From Vreelandella maris (GTDB taxonomy: Bacteria > Pseudomonadota > Gammaproteobacteria > Pseudomonadales > Halomonadaceae), in contig NZ_JABWCV010000019.1 of assembly GCF_013371085.1 (NCBI RefSeq), positions 1-64,000 on the forward strand: DNA of 64,000 nt, in the 5' to 3' direction. The notes under the pieces were generated by a model. It saw only the letters and a program-made list of their open reading frames with translations. It was not told the origin of the DNA and made no database searches. Positions 52,937 to 62,409 of this stretch are shown here, one piece after another; within the stretch, counting starts at the first letter, position 1; each line of letters begins with the position of its first letter. A program made the position numbers and the translations under genes.

Positions 52937-53884
52937 ATGATAGATGAAAAACTAAGCTGCCTGAACGCTTTAAGAGTGGGTCACAGCCGTGGCCGTTTGG
53001 CTCCCAACAAGCCTTGCCTTTTATTGGCGATTATTTGTGAAATTCAGAGCGGACATATAACAACGCCGACTGTCGCTATTAATGACAGGCTTATTTCCCG
53101 CTACTTCGACCTCTATGAGGCCACCACTGGGCAGCGTCAGTCAGCCAATCCTCAGCTTCCGCTTTGGCATCTCAAAAGTGATCAAGGGCCGTCTGGCCCT
53201 CTATGGAAACCACTCTTTGCTACAAATATTGCCCCCCTTGCACCGCAGTTAGGCCAACCAAAAACCATCACCGCCCTAAGGGAGCTTTTCACCGAAGCCT
53301 TACTGGACCCCGAGCTCTTTAAAGTATTTCAGAACAGCCAGAAGGCCTACGACGCCAGCGCACTCCTGATAACCAACTATCTTTACGACGATCAATACAG
53401 CCAGCCAGACATTCACCGCTACCTGACGAGCGCGCTAGACAGCAGCGAATATGAGAAACACCCTGAAAAACTGATCGGTAATGTCAGAGATGAGCGCCAA
53501 CAGCAGGCCCGCTCTGCCGCCTTTCGTGCCCTGGTACTTGAAGCCTACGACTATCGATGTGCGGCAAGTCGGCTCCGCTACATTACTCCCGACTATCGCT
53601 ACCTTGTCGAAGCTGCCCACTTAATTCCTTTCTCAGAAAGCCAGGATGACCGTCCAACCAACGGTCTCGCCCTCACTCCAAATCTCCATTGGGCGATGGA
53701 TAACCACCTTATCTCTCCTGGACCAGACCACAAATGGCATGTAAGCCCAAGCATTGATCGGCTTGTAACCGATAATAGCTGGCTTTTGGAGTTAGATGGC
53801 CAATCGTTAATACTCCCCAGATCGGTACGCTGGCAACCTGAGCGTGAGGCGTTAGCGTGGCGCATGGATCATTTGCAACGATAA
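52937..53884 (+). CDS. HNH endonuclease, probable modification-dependent restriction enzyme
   Basis: The 315-residue protein has two parts. The C-terminal half (about 195-265) is an HNH_2-type nuclease: EAAHLIPFSES (His228), TNGLAL (Asn242), NLHWAMD (His251). The usual CxxTG before it is CAASR here. The N-terminal half has RLAPNKPCLLLAII and NPQLPLWHLKSD, which resemble the APHKPLLLL and YPFWRL blocks of the sulfur-binding domain in ScoMcrA-like enzymes that cut phosphorothioated DNA. That link is from memory of motifs, with Asn for His and Leu for Tyr, so specificity is unproven. It is a solitary gene with no methylase or other defence gene next to it. Confidence 0.75.
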   Translation: MIDEKLSCLNALRVGHSRGRLAPNKPCLLLAIICEIQSGHITTPTVAINDRLISRYFDLYEATTGQRQSANPQLPLWHLKSDQGPSGPLWKPLFATNIAPLAPQLGQPKTITALRELFTEALLDPELFKVFQNSQKAYDASALLITNYLYDDQYSQPDIHRYLTSALDSSEYEKHPEKLIGNVRDERQQQARSAAFRALVLEAYDYRCAASRLRYITPDYRYLVEAAHLIPFSESQDDRPTNGLALTPNLHWAMDNHLISPGPDHKWHVSPSIDRLVTDNSWLLELDGQSLILPRSVRWQPEREALAWRMDHLQR

Positions 53885-53893
53885 GCTATAAAC

Positions 53894-53930
53894 AAAAAAA
53901 CGCCCCAGCACCTAAAGATACTGGGGCGTT
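53894..53930 (-). terminator. Terminator of dnaJ
   Basis: AACGCCCCAG and CTGGGGCGTT pair across a 12-nt loop; on the minus strand TTTTTTT follows. It also lies 15 bp past the converging HNH gene and may serve both. Confidence 0.9.
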
Positions 53931-53955
53931 AATTACACTTTGAACCGAATTGCCG

Positions 53956-55098
53956 TTACGACTTCATATCTTCAAAGAAGCTTTTCACACTGTCGAAGAA
54001 ACCGGTTTTCTTCGGCGAGTGACTGTGGCTGTTGCTGCCGTCGAAGCTCTCTTGCAGCTTGCGCAATAGGTCGCGCTGCTCGTCGTTAAGCTTGACCGGT
54101 GTTTCCACTACCACCTTACACAGCAGGTCGCCTGGCATGCCACCGCGTACTGGCTTTACGCCTTTACCACGTAGGCGGAACAACTTGCCAGTTTGCGTTT
54201 CCGGCGGAATCTTCAGCTTCACTCGCCCATCTAGCGTAGGCACTTCAAGCTCGCCACCTAACGCTGCATCAACAAAGTTGATCGGCACATCGCACTGCAG
54301 ATGCTTTCCGTCACGCTGGAAGATATGGTGCGGTTTAATGGCTACCTGCACGTAAAGATCACCGGGCGGGCCACCGTTAATACCGCTTTCGCCTTCGCCA
54401 TTCAAACGAATACGATCACCGGTATCCACGCCCGGCGGAATCTTCACGGAAAGCGTGCGTGTCTCACGTACGCGCCCTTCGCCATTACACTTGTGGCACG
54501 GCACTTTAATGTGCTGACCAGAACCATGACAGGTGGGACACGTTTGCTGCACGGCGAAAAAGCCCTGCTGCATACGCACTTGACCGTGGCCATGACAGGT
54601 AGGGCACGTTTCTTTAGAAGAGCCGGGCTCCGCGCCACCGCCATCACAACGGTCACACTCGATATGCCGTGGCACACGGATATCGACCGTGGTGCCTGAA
54701 ACGGCGTTCTCTAAATCCAGCTCTAGGTTATAGCGCAGGTCGGAACCGCGTGCCGGGGCATTGGGCCCACGACGCCGGCTACCACCTCCGCCAAAAATAT
54801 CACCAAACACATCGCCGAAAATGTCGCTGAAATCACCAGCGCCTGCGCCGCCGAAACCACCGCCGCCTTGGCCATCAACGCCCGCATGGCCGAACTGGTC
54901 ATAAGCTGCGCGTTTCTCGCCGTCGTTAAGCACTTCATACGCTTCGGACACTTCACGGAATTTTTCCGCTGAGGTGTTATCGTCCGGGTTTCGATCAGGG
55001 TGGAATTTTTGCGCCAGACGGCGATAGGCCTTCTTGATCTCTTTCTGATCGGCCCCTTTTTCGACACCCAGGACTTCGTAATAATCGCGTTTGGACAT
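53956..55098 (-). CDS. dnaJ: Chaperone DnaJ (Hsp40)
   Basis: This co-chaperone stimulates DnaK ATPase. The 380-residue protein has a J domain with HPD in KFHPDRNPD, a Gly/Phe-rich linker (about 75-110), four CxxCxGxG zinc repeats (about 145-210) and a C-terminal substrate domain. It lies downstream of dnaK with a 149-bp gap. Confidence 0.98.
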   Translation of the reverse strand: MSKRDYYEVLGVEKGADQKEIKKAYRRLAQKFHPDRNPDDNTSAEKFREVSEAYEVLNDGEKRAAYDQFGHAGVDGQGGGGFGGAGAGDFSDIFGDVFGDIFGGGGSRRRGPNAPARGSDLRYNLELDLENAVSGTTVDIRVPRHIECDRCDGGGAEPGSSKETCPTCHGHGQVRMQQGFFAVQQTCPTCHGSGQHIKVPCHKCNGEGRVRETRTLSVKIPPGVDTGDRIRLNGEGESGINGGPPGDLYVQVAIKPHHIFQRDGKHLQCDVPINFVDAALGGELEVPTLDGRVKLKIPPETQTGKLFRLRGKGVKPVRGGMPGDLLCKVVVETPVKLNDEQRDLLRKLQESFDGSNSHSHSPKKTGFFDSVKSFFEDMKS

Positions 55099-55198
55099 AG
55101 GCCCTACGCCTCCTGGTTAGCTACGCACTCAACTGCACTTTTAGCTAGGTAATGATCTATTCCGTTAGCTAGGTGCGTCTTGGCCGCGGAAACAGCAA

Positions 55199-55218
55199 CG
55201 CGGGAGTAAGCTCCCGCG
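55199..55218. repeat. Stable hairpin between dnaK and dnaJ
   Basis: CGCGGGAG, loop TAAG, CTCCCGCG: an 8-bp GC-rich stem without a T run. It is more likely an mRNA stabiliser or processing point than a terminator. A 10-bp direct repeat TTAGCTAGGT (55141 and 55165) lies beside it. Confidence 0.65.
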
Positions 55219-55247
55219 TCACCGCTTTCTTTGGCAGAAAGAGGTTG

Positions 55248-57182
55248 TTACTGCTTTTTCTGATCGTCGTTAACTTCTTCGTACTCAGCGTCAACCACGT
55301 CATCTTCCGGCTTGGAACCTGTGCTTTCGGCACCTTCGCCGCCCTCTTGCTGAGCCGCTTCTGCCTGCTCGGCGTACATCTTCTGGGCTAGCTGGCCAGA
55401 GGCTTCGGTCAATGCATCCAGCTTCTTCTGAATGTTATCGACGTCGTCACCTTTAACCGCTTCTTCCAACTCACTGATGGCCGTTTCAATCGCCTGCTTC
55501 TCGTCGTCAGTCGCTTTGTCGCCTGCTTCTTCCAACGTTTTGCGCGTGGCGTGAATCATGCCGTCAGCTTGGTTACGCAGTTGCACCAGCTCTTCGAACT
55601 TCTTATCTTCTTCAGCGTGCGCTTCGGCATCGCGCACCATCTGCTCGACTTCTTCCTCGGACAGACCGCTAGACGCCTTGATGACAATCGACTGCTCTTT
55701 GCCAGTGGCCTTGTCTTTGGCCGATACGTTTAGAATGCCGTTGGCATCCAAATCGAAGGCAACTTCGATTTGCGGAACGCCGCGCGGTGCAGGCGGAATG
55801 TCAGCAAGATCAAAACGACCCAGCGACTTATTCTGCGACACTTGCTTGCGCTCACCCTGTACGACGTGAATGGTCACCGCCGTTTGGTTATCATCCGCCG
55901 TTGAGAAGGTTTGTGTCTTCTTGGTCGGAATAGTGGTGTTCTTTTCGATCAGCGGCGTCATCACGCCACCCAGGGTTTCGATACCCAGGGTTAGCGGAGT
56001 AACGTCAAGCAGTAGCACGTCTTTCACGTCGCCACCGAGTACGCCGCCCTGAATCGCTGCACCAACGGCAACCGCTTCATCCGGGTTAACGTCTTTGCGT
56101 GCTTCTTTACCGAAGAAGTCAGCGGCTTTCTTCTGCACCATCGGCATACGTGTCTGGCCACCGACCAGGATCACTTCGTCGATTTCAGACGCGGACAAGC
56201 CAGCATCTTTCAGTGCCATTTTGCACGGCTCGAGTGAACGCTGAACCAGATCTTCTACCAGCGACTCCAGCTTGGCGCGTGTCACCTTAACGTTAAGGTG
56301 TTTCGGGCCAGTGTTGTCGGCGGTGATGTAAGGCAGGTTCACATCGGTCTGTTGAGCGCTGGAAAGCTCAATTTTGGCTTTTTCAGCGGCTTCTTTCAGA
56401 CGCTGCATGGCTAAATTGTCGCCAGACAGATCAATGCCGCTGTCAGCCTTGAACTGGTCAACCAGGTAGTTGATCAGCGCCAAGTCGAAATCTTCGCCGC
56501 CCAGGAAGGTGTCACCGTTGGTGGCCAACACTTCAAACTGGGTTTCGCCGTCGACATCGGCAATTTCGATGATTGAGATATCGAAAGTACCGCCACCCAG
56601 GTCGTAGACCGCGATGGTTTTGTCGCCGCGCGATTTGTCCATACCGTAGGCCAGTGCAGCAGCGGTCGGCTCGTTAATAATCCGCTTAACGTCTAGACCG
56701 GCGATGCGGCCAGCATCTTTTGTCGCCTGACGCTGGCTGTCGTTGAAGTAGGCCGGCACGGTAATAACCGCTTCAGTGACCGTTTCGCCCAAGTAGTCTT
56801 CGGCGGTCTTTTTCATTTTCTTCAGCACTTCCGCGCTAACCTGCGGCGGTGCCATTTTTTTGCCTTTTACTTCAACCCAGGCATCACCGTTATCTGCTTC
56901 GGTGATTTTGTACGGCACCATTTTGATATCTTTTTGGACAACGTCGTCTTTAAAGCGACGGCCAATAAGGCGCTTGATGGCGTACAGCGTGTTTTCTGGG
57001 TTAGTCACCGCTTGGCGTTTTGCCGCCTGACCGACCAGCGTTTCGCCATCATCGGTATAAGCGATGATAGAAGGCGTTGTACGGCCGCCTTCGGCATTTT
57101 CAATTACTTTAGCGCTGTCACCATCAAGCACGGCCACACAAGAGTTAGTGGTGCCCAGGTCGATACCAATTATACGTCCCAT
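55248..57182 (-). CDS. dnaK: Chaperone DnaK (Hsp70)
   Basis: This ATP-driven chaperone of 644 residues begins [19 protein letters not shown]. The ATPase domain has [13 protein letters not shown] and [11 protein letters not shown], the linker [13 protein letters not shown] leads to the substrate domain, and the tail ends [12 protein letters not shown] (EEV/D-like). It lies between grpE and dnaJ, with its own sigma-32 promoter at 57268. Confidence 0.99.
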   Translation of the reverse strand: MGRIIGIDLGTTNSCVAVLDGDSAKVIENAEGGRTTPSIIAYTDDGETLVGQAAKRQAVTNPENTLYAIKRLIGRRFKDDVVQKDIKMVPYKITEADNGDAWVEVKGKKMAPPQVSAEVLKKMKKTAEDYLGETVTEAVITVPAYFNDSQRQATKDAGRIAGLDVKRIINEPTAAALAYGMDKSRGDKTIAVYDLGGGTFDISIIEIADVDGETQFEVLATNGDTFLGGEDFDLALINYLVDQFKADSGIDLSGDNLAMQRLKEAAEKAKIELSSAQQTDVNLPYITADNTGPKHLNVKVTRAKLESLVEDLVQRSLEPCKMALKDAGLSASEIDEVILVGGQTRMPMVQKKAADFFGKEARKDVNPDEAVAVGAAIQGGVLGGDVKDVLLLDVTPLTLGIETLGGVMTPLIEKNTTIPTKKTQTFSTADDNQTAVTIHVVQGERKQVSQNKSLGRFDLADIPPAPRGVPQIEVAFDLDANGILNVSAKDKATGKEQSIVIKASSGLSEEEVEQMVRDAEAHAEEDKKFEELVQLRNQADGMIHATRKTLEEAGDKATDDEKQAIETAISELEEAVKGDDVDNIQKKLDALTEASGQLAQKMYAEQAEAAQQEGGEGAESTGSKPEDDVVDAEYEEVNDDQKKQ

Positions 57183-57267
57183 AGCAATACCTCGAATTCG
57201 GTTGTTACAAAACTGAAAATTTAGCTTTTAAAGCTTGTCTGCGGGTTTCCCCGCGGGGTTGCCCTTT

Positions 57268-57295
57268 ATTTGGGGGCCGCCGCTGACTTTTCAAG
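57268..57295 (-). promoter_or_regulatory. Sigma-32 heat-shock promoter of dnaK
   Basis: The minus strand shows CTTGAAA (57289-57295), 13 bp, CCCCAAAT (57268-57275). The consensus is CTTGAAA and CCCCATNT. It lies 86 bp upstream of the dnaK ATG. Confidence 0.85.
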
Positions 57296-57340
57296 GGCTT
57301 TTTTTCACACCCTGCTTTCTTACCCTATGCAGCCATTTGC

Positions 57341-57982
57341 TTAATTGGCTTTTTGGCTCACTACCACCATGGCCGGGCGCACCAAGCGTCCATTGAGTAA
57401 ATAGCCTTTTTGCATAACGTCCATCACAGTATTGGGATCAAGATCCGGGTTGGGCACCATAGTCATGGCTTCATGCACTTGGGGGTCGAAAGGCTCGCCG
57501 TGGGGCTCAATGCTTTCCACGCCGAACTTGTTGAGTACATCCAACTGCATTTTCAAGGTCATGGAAACGCCTTCGCGATGGACCTCCGAGGCTCCCTCTT
57601 CCATGGTCTCAAGCGCTTTTTCCAAGCTATCAACGACCGGCAGCAGCTCTTTAACGAACTTCTCTAGGGCAAACTTGCGCGCTTTTTCGGCTTCTTGCTC
57701 AGCACGGCGACGCACGTTTTGCGCTTCCGCAGCGGCGCGCAGGGCTTGATCCTTGGCTTCGGCTAAGCTTTGCTCGAGCTCGCCTACCTGAGCGGCCAGC
57801 ATTTCTGCTTCAGGGTTATCGACACTGCCTTCAAATGACTCTTCGTCATTGATCAACCCTTCCAGCTCGCCCTCCATCAAGCGCTCTTCGGCGGCCTGCT
57901 CTTCCGCTTGCTCGGCGCCATCCGCTTCTTGCTCGTGGCGGGCCAGCTCGTCATCCATCGGTGTTTGCGGTTCTTTCGCCAT
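57341..57982 (-). CDS. grpE: Nucleotide exchange factor GrpE
   Basis: This dimeric exchange factor for DnaK has 213 residues. It has a long acidic N-terminal region rich in Glu and Ala, a coiled coil (about 65-130) and a C-terminal beta domain with [32 protein letters not shown] (in part), the family signature. It heads the grpE-dnaK-dnaJ set and has a sigma-32 promoter at 58073. Confidence 0.97.
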   Translation of the reverse strand: MAKEPQTPMDDELARHEQEADGAEQAEEQAAEERLMEGELEGLINDEESFEGSVDNPEAEMLAAQVGELEQSLAEAKDQALRAAAEAQNVRRRAEQEAEKARKFALEKFVKELLPVVDSLEKALETMEEGASEVHREGVSMTLKMQLDVLNKFGVESIEPHGEPFDPQVHEAMTMVPNPDLDPNTVMDVMQKGYLLNGRLVRPAMVVVSQKAN

Positions 57983-58072
57983 GTTGTGCTCCTATTAAGT
58001 AGGGCGCTGCCACGCGGGCGGCGCGCAAAGAAGTAAGCCGTTAGTTACTAGCCTTAACTGATCATGCACGCT

Positions 58073-58100
58073 ATATGGGGGCCATAAATTCCATCTCAAG
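58073..58100 (-). promoter_or_regulatory. Sigma-32 heat-shock promoter of grpE
   Basis: The minus strand shows CTTGAGA (58094-58100), 13 bp, CCCCATAT (58073-58080), a perfect -10 and a one-mismatch -35. It lies 90 bp upstream of the grpE ATG. Confidence 0.88.
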
Positions 58101-58192
58101 AGGTGCATTGAAGTGAGTTATTAACTACTGTATAAATCAACAACTATTGGTTAAGTATCCAGCTTCAATGCTGTACCGCCTCGGGAGGCGTC

Positions 58193-59866
58193 ATGCTTAC
58201 TCAGCTAGCTATTCAAGATTTCGCTATTGTTGATCATTTAGAGCTCGACCTCACCGGTGGCATGACGGCCATTACCGGGGAAACCGGGGCGGGCAAATCG
58301 ATTCTTTTGGGCGCTTTAGGGTTATGCCTGGGCGAACGCGCTGATGCCGGGAGCGTGCGCCACGGTCGCGAACGTACCGACCTTTCCGCCCGTTTCGACA
58401 TTCAGCACCTGCCCGCTGCCGTTGAGTGGCTGTCAGCCCGCGAGCTCCCTGCTGAAGAGTGCCTGTTGCGCCGTGTCGTCACTGCCAACGGACGCTCCAA
58501 AGCCTGGATCAACGGCCAACCCGCGACTATCTCGGATCTCAAATCCCTTGGCGAGCAGCTGATCCAGATTCATGGTCAGCACGCCCATCACGCCTTAATG
58601 CGTGAAGAGACCCACCTTGCCTTACTGGATGACTACGCGAACCTAAACGACGCAACCGCTCAACTGGCCGTTACGTTTCGCGAGTGGCGCAATTCGCGTC
58701 GGCAGCTGAAAAAGCTAAGCGAAGAAGGCAGCGAAGTAGAAGCCAAACGGCAGCTACTGCGTTACCAGGTAGAAGAGTTAGATCAGCTCGGTTTAGCAGA
58801 AGGTGAACTGGCCACCCTGGAAGAAGAACAGCACACGCTCGCGCATGCTGAGGAGACGCTGCGTGAAACACAGTTTGCCGCTGACTGTTGCGCCAGCGAT
58901 GAAGGTGGCGCGCTCTCTTTGCTCAACCAAGCCTTCGCCCACTTGAGCGCCCTGCCGGGCAGTGACAAGGGCACGCTGGCGAACACGCTCGCCATGCTGA
59001 GCGATGCCCGTATTCAAGTGGAAGAGGCTTCCAGTGAGCTCAACCGTCTCGCCAGCACCACCGAACTCGACCCTGAACGGCTGGCTTGGGTGGAAGAGCG
59101 CATGACCGACGTTCATCGAATTGCCCGTAAGCACCACGTTGCCCCTGACGAGCTATGCGCCCTGCATGCTGACCTACAACGGGAAGTCGCGCAGTTAGAA
59201 GAGGGGGGGAATGACCTGGAGGCACTGAGTGCGCGAGTCGTTGAGCTACGTGAAAGCTACCGCCAGGAAGCGAAAAAACTCAGCGAGAGCCGTCAAAAAG
59301 CCGCGCTTCGCCTGGGCAAGGAAGTACAGCAACAGCTGGGCTTTTTAGCCATGGGCAAGGCCCGCTTTGAAGTGGAGATCACTGCGAAAGAGGCGCCCTC
59401 TCCTGAAGGCCTTGATCGTGTGCAATTTTTGATCAGCGCCAACCCCGGCCAGCCCGCGCGGCCATTGACCAAAGTAGCCTCCGGCGGCGAACTATCGCGG
59501 ATTAGCTTGGCCATTCAAGTGGTCGCGGCGACGCACTCAACGGTGCCAAGCCTAGTGTTTGACGAAGTAGATGTGGGCATTTCGGGCGCGACCGCAGAAA
59601 TCGTTGGTCAATTACTCCGCAAGCTAGGTGAAAATGGTCAGGTAATGACCGTGACCCACCTACCGCAAGTGGCAGCCCAGGCACACCAGCATCTGCATAT
59701 CGAGAAACAGGCGAAACGCGACACCACGCTGACCCAGATGGCACTACTTGACGAACAGGGGCGTATCAGCGAACTGGCACGCATGCTGGGCGGCGTGACG
59801 CTTTCTGACCAAACCCTCGCCCATGCCCGTGAAATGCTGCATGCAAGCCAGCGCCCGCCGCACTAA
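58193..59866 (+). CDS. recN: DNA repair protein RecN
   Basis: This SMC-like ATPase of double-strand break repair has 557 residues. Walker A GETGAGKS is at 29-36, a central coiled coil runs from about 150 to 385, and the ASGGELSRISLAIQ signature and VFDEVDVGISG (Walker B) follow. It is divergent from grpE and faces fur. I saw no clear LexA box in the 210-bp upstream gap. Confidence 0.97.
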   Translation: MLTQLAIQDFAIVDHLELDLTGGMTAITGETGAGKSILLGALGLCLGERADAGSVRHGRERTDLSARFDIQHLPAAVEWLSARELPAEECLLRRVVTANGRSKAWINGQPATISDLKSLGEQLIQIHGQHAHHALMREETHLALLDDYANLNDATAQLAVTFREWRNSRRQLKKLSEEGSEVEAKRQLLRYQVEELDQLGLAEGELATLEEEQHTLAHAEETLRETQFAADCCASDEGGALSLLNQAFAHLSALPGSDKGTLANTLAMLSDARIQVEEASSELNRLASTTELDPERLAWVEERMTDVHRIARKHHVAPDELCALHADLQREVAQLEEGGNDLEALSARVVELRESYRQEAKKLSESRQKAALRLGKEVQQQLGFLAMGKARFEVEITAKEAPSPEGLDRVQFLISANPGQPARPLTKVASGGELSRISLAIQVVAATHSTVPSLVFDEVDVGISGATAEIVGQLLRKLGENGQVMTVTHLPQVAAQAHQHLHIEKQAKRDTTLTQMALLDEQGRISELARMLGGVTLSDQTLAHAREMLHASQRPPH

Positions 59867-59900
59867 CTTAAAGAGCACCTACCAGGACTTTATAAGCGGC

Positions 59901-59971
59901 AAAATAAAACGCCCCTGATTACCGGACAAATTCCATTGATGGCGAATTCGAACAGGTAATGCAGGGGCGTT
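59901..59971. terminator. Long convergent hairpin between recN and fur
   Basis: AACGCCCCTG (59908-) pairs with CAGGGGCGTT (to 59971), and further pairing TTACC/GGTAA lies inside. The minus strand reads TTTTATTTT after the stem, so it fits best as the fur terminator and may stop recN as well. Confidence 0.8.
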
Positions 59972-60009
59972 CATATTTCCAAGCCGCGTGCAGTGTCTAT
60001 CCACGAACA

Positions 60010-60462
60010 TTATTTCTTGTTCGTTGGCCCGCTGTCTTGGCGGGTCACATCGGAGCCACGCGGACGAACATAAAGCACTAGCGCATGGTCCACTAACTCG
60101 TAGCCATGCTCTTCAGCGATTTCTTGCTGACGACGCTCAATGATTTCATCAACAAACTCAATGATCTCACCGCTTTCAAGGCACACCATGTGGTCATGGT
60201 GATCCTCTTGGGTCATCTCAAAAACTGCATGGCCGCCGTCAAAATTATGACGAATAACCAAACCCGCTGACTCAAACTGAGTCAATACACGGTATACAGT
60301 CGCCAGGCCAACATCTTCGCCCGCATCAATCAGTGTTTTATACACTTCTTCCGCGCTAAGGTGGTGCTGACCCGAAACATTTTCGAGAATCTGAAGTATC
60401 TTGACGCGCGGCAGGGTCACTTTCAGACCGGCTTTGCGCAATTCATGGTTCTGATCGGCCAT
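60010..60462 (-). CDS. fur: Ferric uptake regulator Fur
   Basis: This iron-dependent repressor of 150 residues has a winged helix followed by the metal-binding HHDHMVCLESGEIIEF (H88, H89, H91, C94). There is only one Cys in that block, as in Pseudomonas Fur. I chose ATG 60462 because relatives start MADQNHELRKAGLK; the upstream in-frame region (to 60684) overlaps bamE and has no family match. It is divergent from bamE, the standard pairing. Confidence 0.97.
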   Translation of the reverse strand: MADQNHELRKAGLKVTLPRVKILQILENVSGQHHLSAEEVYKTLIDAGEDVGLATVYRVLTQFESAGLVIRHNFDGGHAVFEMTQEDHHDHMVCLESGEIIEFVDEIIERRQQEIAEEHGYELVDHALVLYVRPRGSDVTRQDSGPTNKK

Positions 60463-60534
60463 GGTCGCTCTTCGCAGTAACAGGTTAGGTCGGGTATGAT
60501 CAACCGAAACCACGATAGTGAAGAATAGGTCCAA

Positions 60535-60993
60535 ATGCAAAAATTGACTCGAATCATCACGCTCTCCGTTGCCCTGACCGTTGTTAGTGGATGCAGCTAC
60601 GTTGGCGTGTACAAGCGCGATATTCCCCAAGGCAACCTGGTCACGCAAGAAATGGTGAGCCAACTTCAGCCCGGCATGACGCAAGAACAGGTCACGTACG
60701 TGATGGGCAGGCCGCTGTTAGAAGCGCCCTTCGATGCCAGCCAGTGGGACTATGTATTTCGTTTAGACAAGGCGTACGGTGATGTAGAACAACGCCGTGT
60801 TACGCTCACCTTCGGCCCACAGGGCCGCTTGGTGAACATCGAGCAAGAGGGTGATTTATCGGCAGCGCTGCCACTCGACGGTGAGAGCAGCATGGGGCCA
60901 GCAACGGAAGGTGTTGACCCCATGGATGCGTTACCGACGGAGAGCACGCGGACGCCGATACCGCCGAGTGCGCAGCCCGTTTCACAGCCTTAA
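60535..60993 (+). CDS. bamE: Outer membrane assembly lipoprotein BamE (OmlA/SmpA)
   Basis: This small lipoprotein of the BAM complex has 152 residues. The signal peptide ends in lipobox VVSGC with lipidated Cys20. The SmpA/OmlA core has GNLVTQEMVSQLQPGMTQEQV and MGRPLL...DYVFRL. The C-terminal extension rich in Pro and Thr is longer than in E. coli. It is divergent from fur. Confidence 0.94.
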   Translation: MQKLTRIITLSVALTVVSGCSYVGVYKRDIPQGNLVTQEMVSQLQPGMTQEQVTYVMGRPLLEAPFDASQWDYVFRLDKAYGDVEQRRVTLTFGPQGRLVNIEQEGDLSAALPLDGESSMGPATEGVDPMDALPTESTRTPIPPSAQPVSQP

Positions 60994-61004
60994 AGCAAGC
61001 TTAT

Positions 61005-61322
61005 CTATCGCCCAGGGTCGCTTGCTTGGCGCTTTGCACGCTCCAAGCGAGCGACTTTTGGGTCGATAGCCAGTGGCCGGTAAACTTCTACTCGATCTCC
61101 TTCTCGCAACAACTGGGTGTCGGGATCGCGTAGTGCTTTGCCGAAGATCCCGAGCGGTGCCTGAGAAAATGTGTCATCAGGCAGGTCAGGAAATAGCGTC
61201 GGCAAATCAGCCAAGGCAACGGCCTGACGTGCGGTGGTGCCCTCAGGCACCCATAGCGCCACTATGCGCTGCTTAGACGGCAGCGCGAAGGCTACCTCAA
61301 CCGCTAGCGTCTCAGCGGCCAT
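61005..61322 (-). CDS. rnfH: RnfH/RatB family ubiquitin-like protein
   Basis: This 105-residue beta-grasp protein (UPF0125) has the conserved core VEVAFALPSKQRIVALWVP and LREGDRVEVYRPLAIDPK. Role unclear; it is nearly always behind ratA. ATG 61322 overlaps ratA by 11 bp, which gives coupling. Confidence 0.9.
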   Translation of the reverse strand: MAAETLAVEVAFALPSKQRIVALWVPEGTTARQAVALADLPTLFPDLPDDTFSQAPLGIFGKALRDPDTQLLREGDRVEVYRPLAIDPKVARLERAKRQASDPGR

Positions 61323-61746
61323 ACAGCTCGTTTGCGCGCTTGGTGAAGGCATCGACCAACTGCCCCGCTATTTGCTGAAAAAGCTTTCCGAAGGCCATGC
61401 CAAGTAGACGATTGGCGAATTCAAACTCCATTTCTAAACTGACCTTGCAGGCGCCCTCCCCCATGGGGATAAACAGCCAGCGACCTTTTAGGCGTTTGAA
61501 GGGCCCTTTTACCAGCGACAGTTCAATACGCTCTGGTGCAAATAGGTCGTTGCGTGTGGTGATGGTTTGCTCGACGCCAGCGCGCCCAAGCGTCATTTCG
61601 CCGATTAGATGTTCATTATCATGCTCGACCAAACGCGCATGACGGCAACCTGGCAAAAATTCCGGGTAGCGTTCGAAGTCGTTGACCAAATCGAACATTT
61701 TCTGGGGGGTGTGCCGCACCAAGGCGGAACGATTGACGGTTGGCAT
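61312..61746 (-). CDS. ratA: RatA family START-like protein
   Basis: This coenzyme Q-binding/START-fold protein has 144 residues (PasT in some strains). It begins MPTVNRSALVRHTPQKMF, and the fold-typical FERYPEFLPGC and the long C-terminal helix are present. E. coli RatA was described as a 50S anti-association factor, while the coenzyme Q role is that of Coq10 relatives, so function here is open. ATG 61746 is chosen over 61776. It is divergent from smpB. Confidence 0.92.
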   Translation of the reverse strand: MPTVNRSALVRHTPQKMFDLVNDFERYPEFLPGCRHARLVEHDNEHLIGEMTLGRAGVEQTITTRNDLFAPERIELSLVKGPFKRLKGRWLFIPMGEGACKVSLEMEFEFANRLLGMAFGKLFQQIAGQLVDAFTKRANELYGR

Positions 61747-61872
61747 TGACCTCTCCGCTGACTTCACAGTGCCCAAAGCGTATCATGGGAAACATTATTT
61801 CAGACCTTAAATGGTATCACGCCTCCCCAAATAACGAAGGGGATGCCACTGACAGATTAATTATGAGGTTCC

Positions 61873-62364
61873 ATGGCCACTAAGAAAGGTAACAGTAAGG
61901 GTCCCGGTAGCAGCGTTATCGCCCAAAATAAGAAGGCACGGTTTGAGTATCATATCGATGAAACCTTCGAAGCTGGGCTATCACTCGCTGGTTGGGAAGT
62001 TAAAAGCCTGCGTGCTGGCAAAGCCCAGCTCACTGACACCTATATATTAGTTCGTAATGGTGAAGCATTTCTGCTGGGCAGCCACATCATGCCGTTAAAT
62101 ACGGCTAGCACCCATGAAATTGCCGACCCAACGCGCACTCGCAAACTGCTGCTGCATCGCAAAGAGATCGCCAAAATCTTTTCGATCACCCAGGACAAAG
62201 GTCACACCTGTGTGCCCCTGAAGCTTTACTGGAAACGCAATAAAGTGAAGTGCGAATTGGCACTGGTGACCGGTAAACAGCTGCACGACAAGCGCGCCAC
62301 TGAAAAAGATCGAGATTGGAGCCGTCAAAAAGGTCGAATTATGCGGGAACATAACAAGGCATAA
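61873..62364 (+). CDS. smpB: SsrA-binding protein SmpB
   Basis: This protein binds the tRNA-like part of tmRNA and carries it to stalled ribosomes. The 163-residue protein has [35 protein letters not shown] and a basic C-terminal tail ([16 protein letters not shown]) that reads the empty mRNA channel. The gene for its RNA partner starts 45 bp downstream. Confidence 0.98.
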   Translation: MATKKGNSKGPGSSVIAQNKKARFEYHIDETFEAGLSLAGWEVKSLRAGKAQLTDTYILVRNGEAFLLGSHIMPLNTASTHEIADPTRTRKLLLHRKEIAKIFSITQDKGHTCVPLKLYWKRNKVKCELALVTGKQLHDKRATEKDRDWSRQKGRIMREHNKA

Positions 62365-62365
62365 C

Positions 62366-62394
62366 TGGTCAATCAGGTGTGAGCACGTTAGAAT
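62366..62394 (+). promoter_or_regulatory. Probable ssrA promoter with overlapping palindrome
   Basis: TGGTCA (62366-62371), 17 bp, TAGAAT (62389-62394). An inverted repeat GTGAGCA/TGCTCAC (62379-62400) surrounds the -10. The start would be a few bases before the mature 5' end at 62410. Confidence 0.6.
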
Positions 62395-62409
62395 GCTCAC
62401 TTGTAATAA

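Noticed and set aside
60463-60684. Long N-terminal extension of Fur
   Set aside because: It overlaps bamE on the other strand and has no Fur homology; ATG 60462 fits the family.
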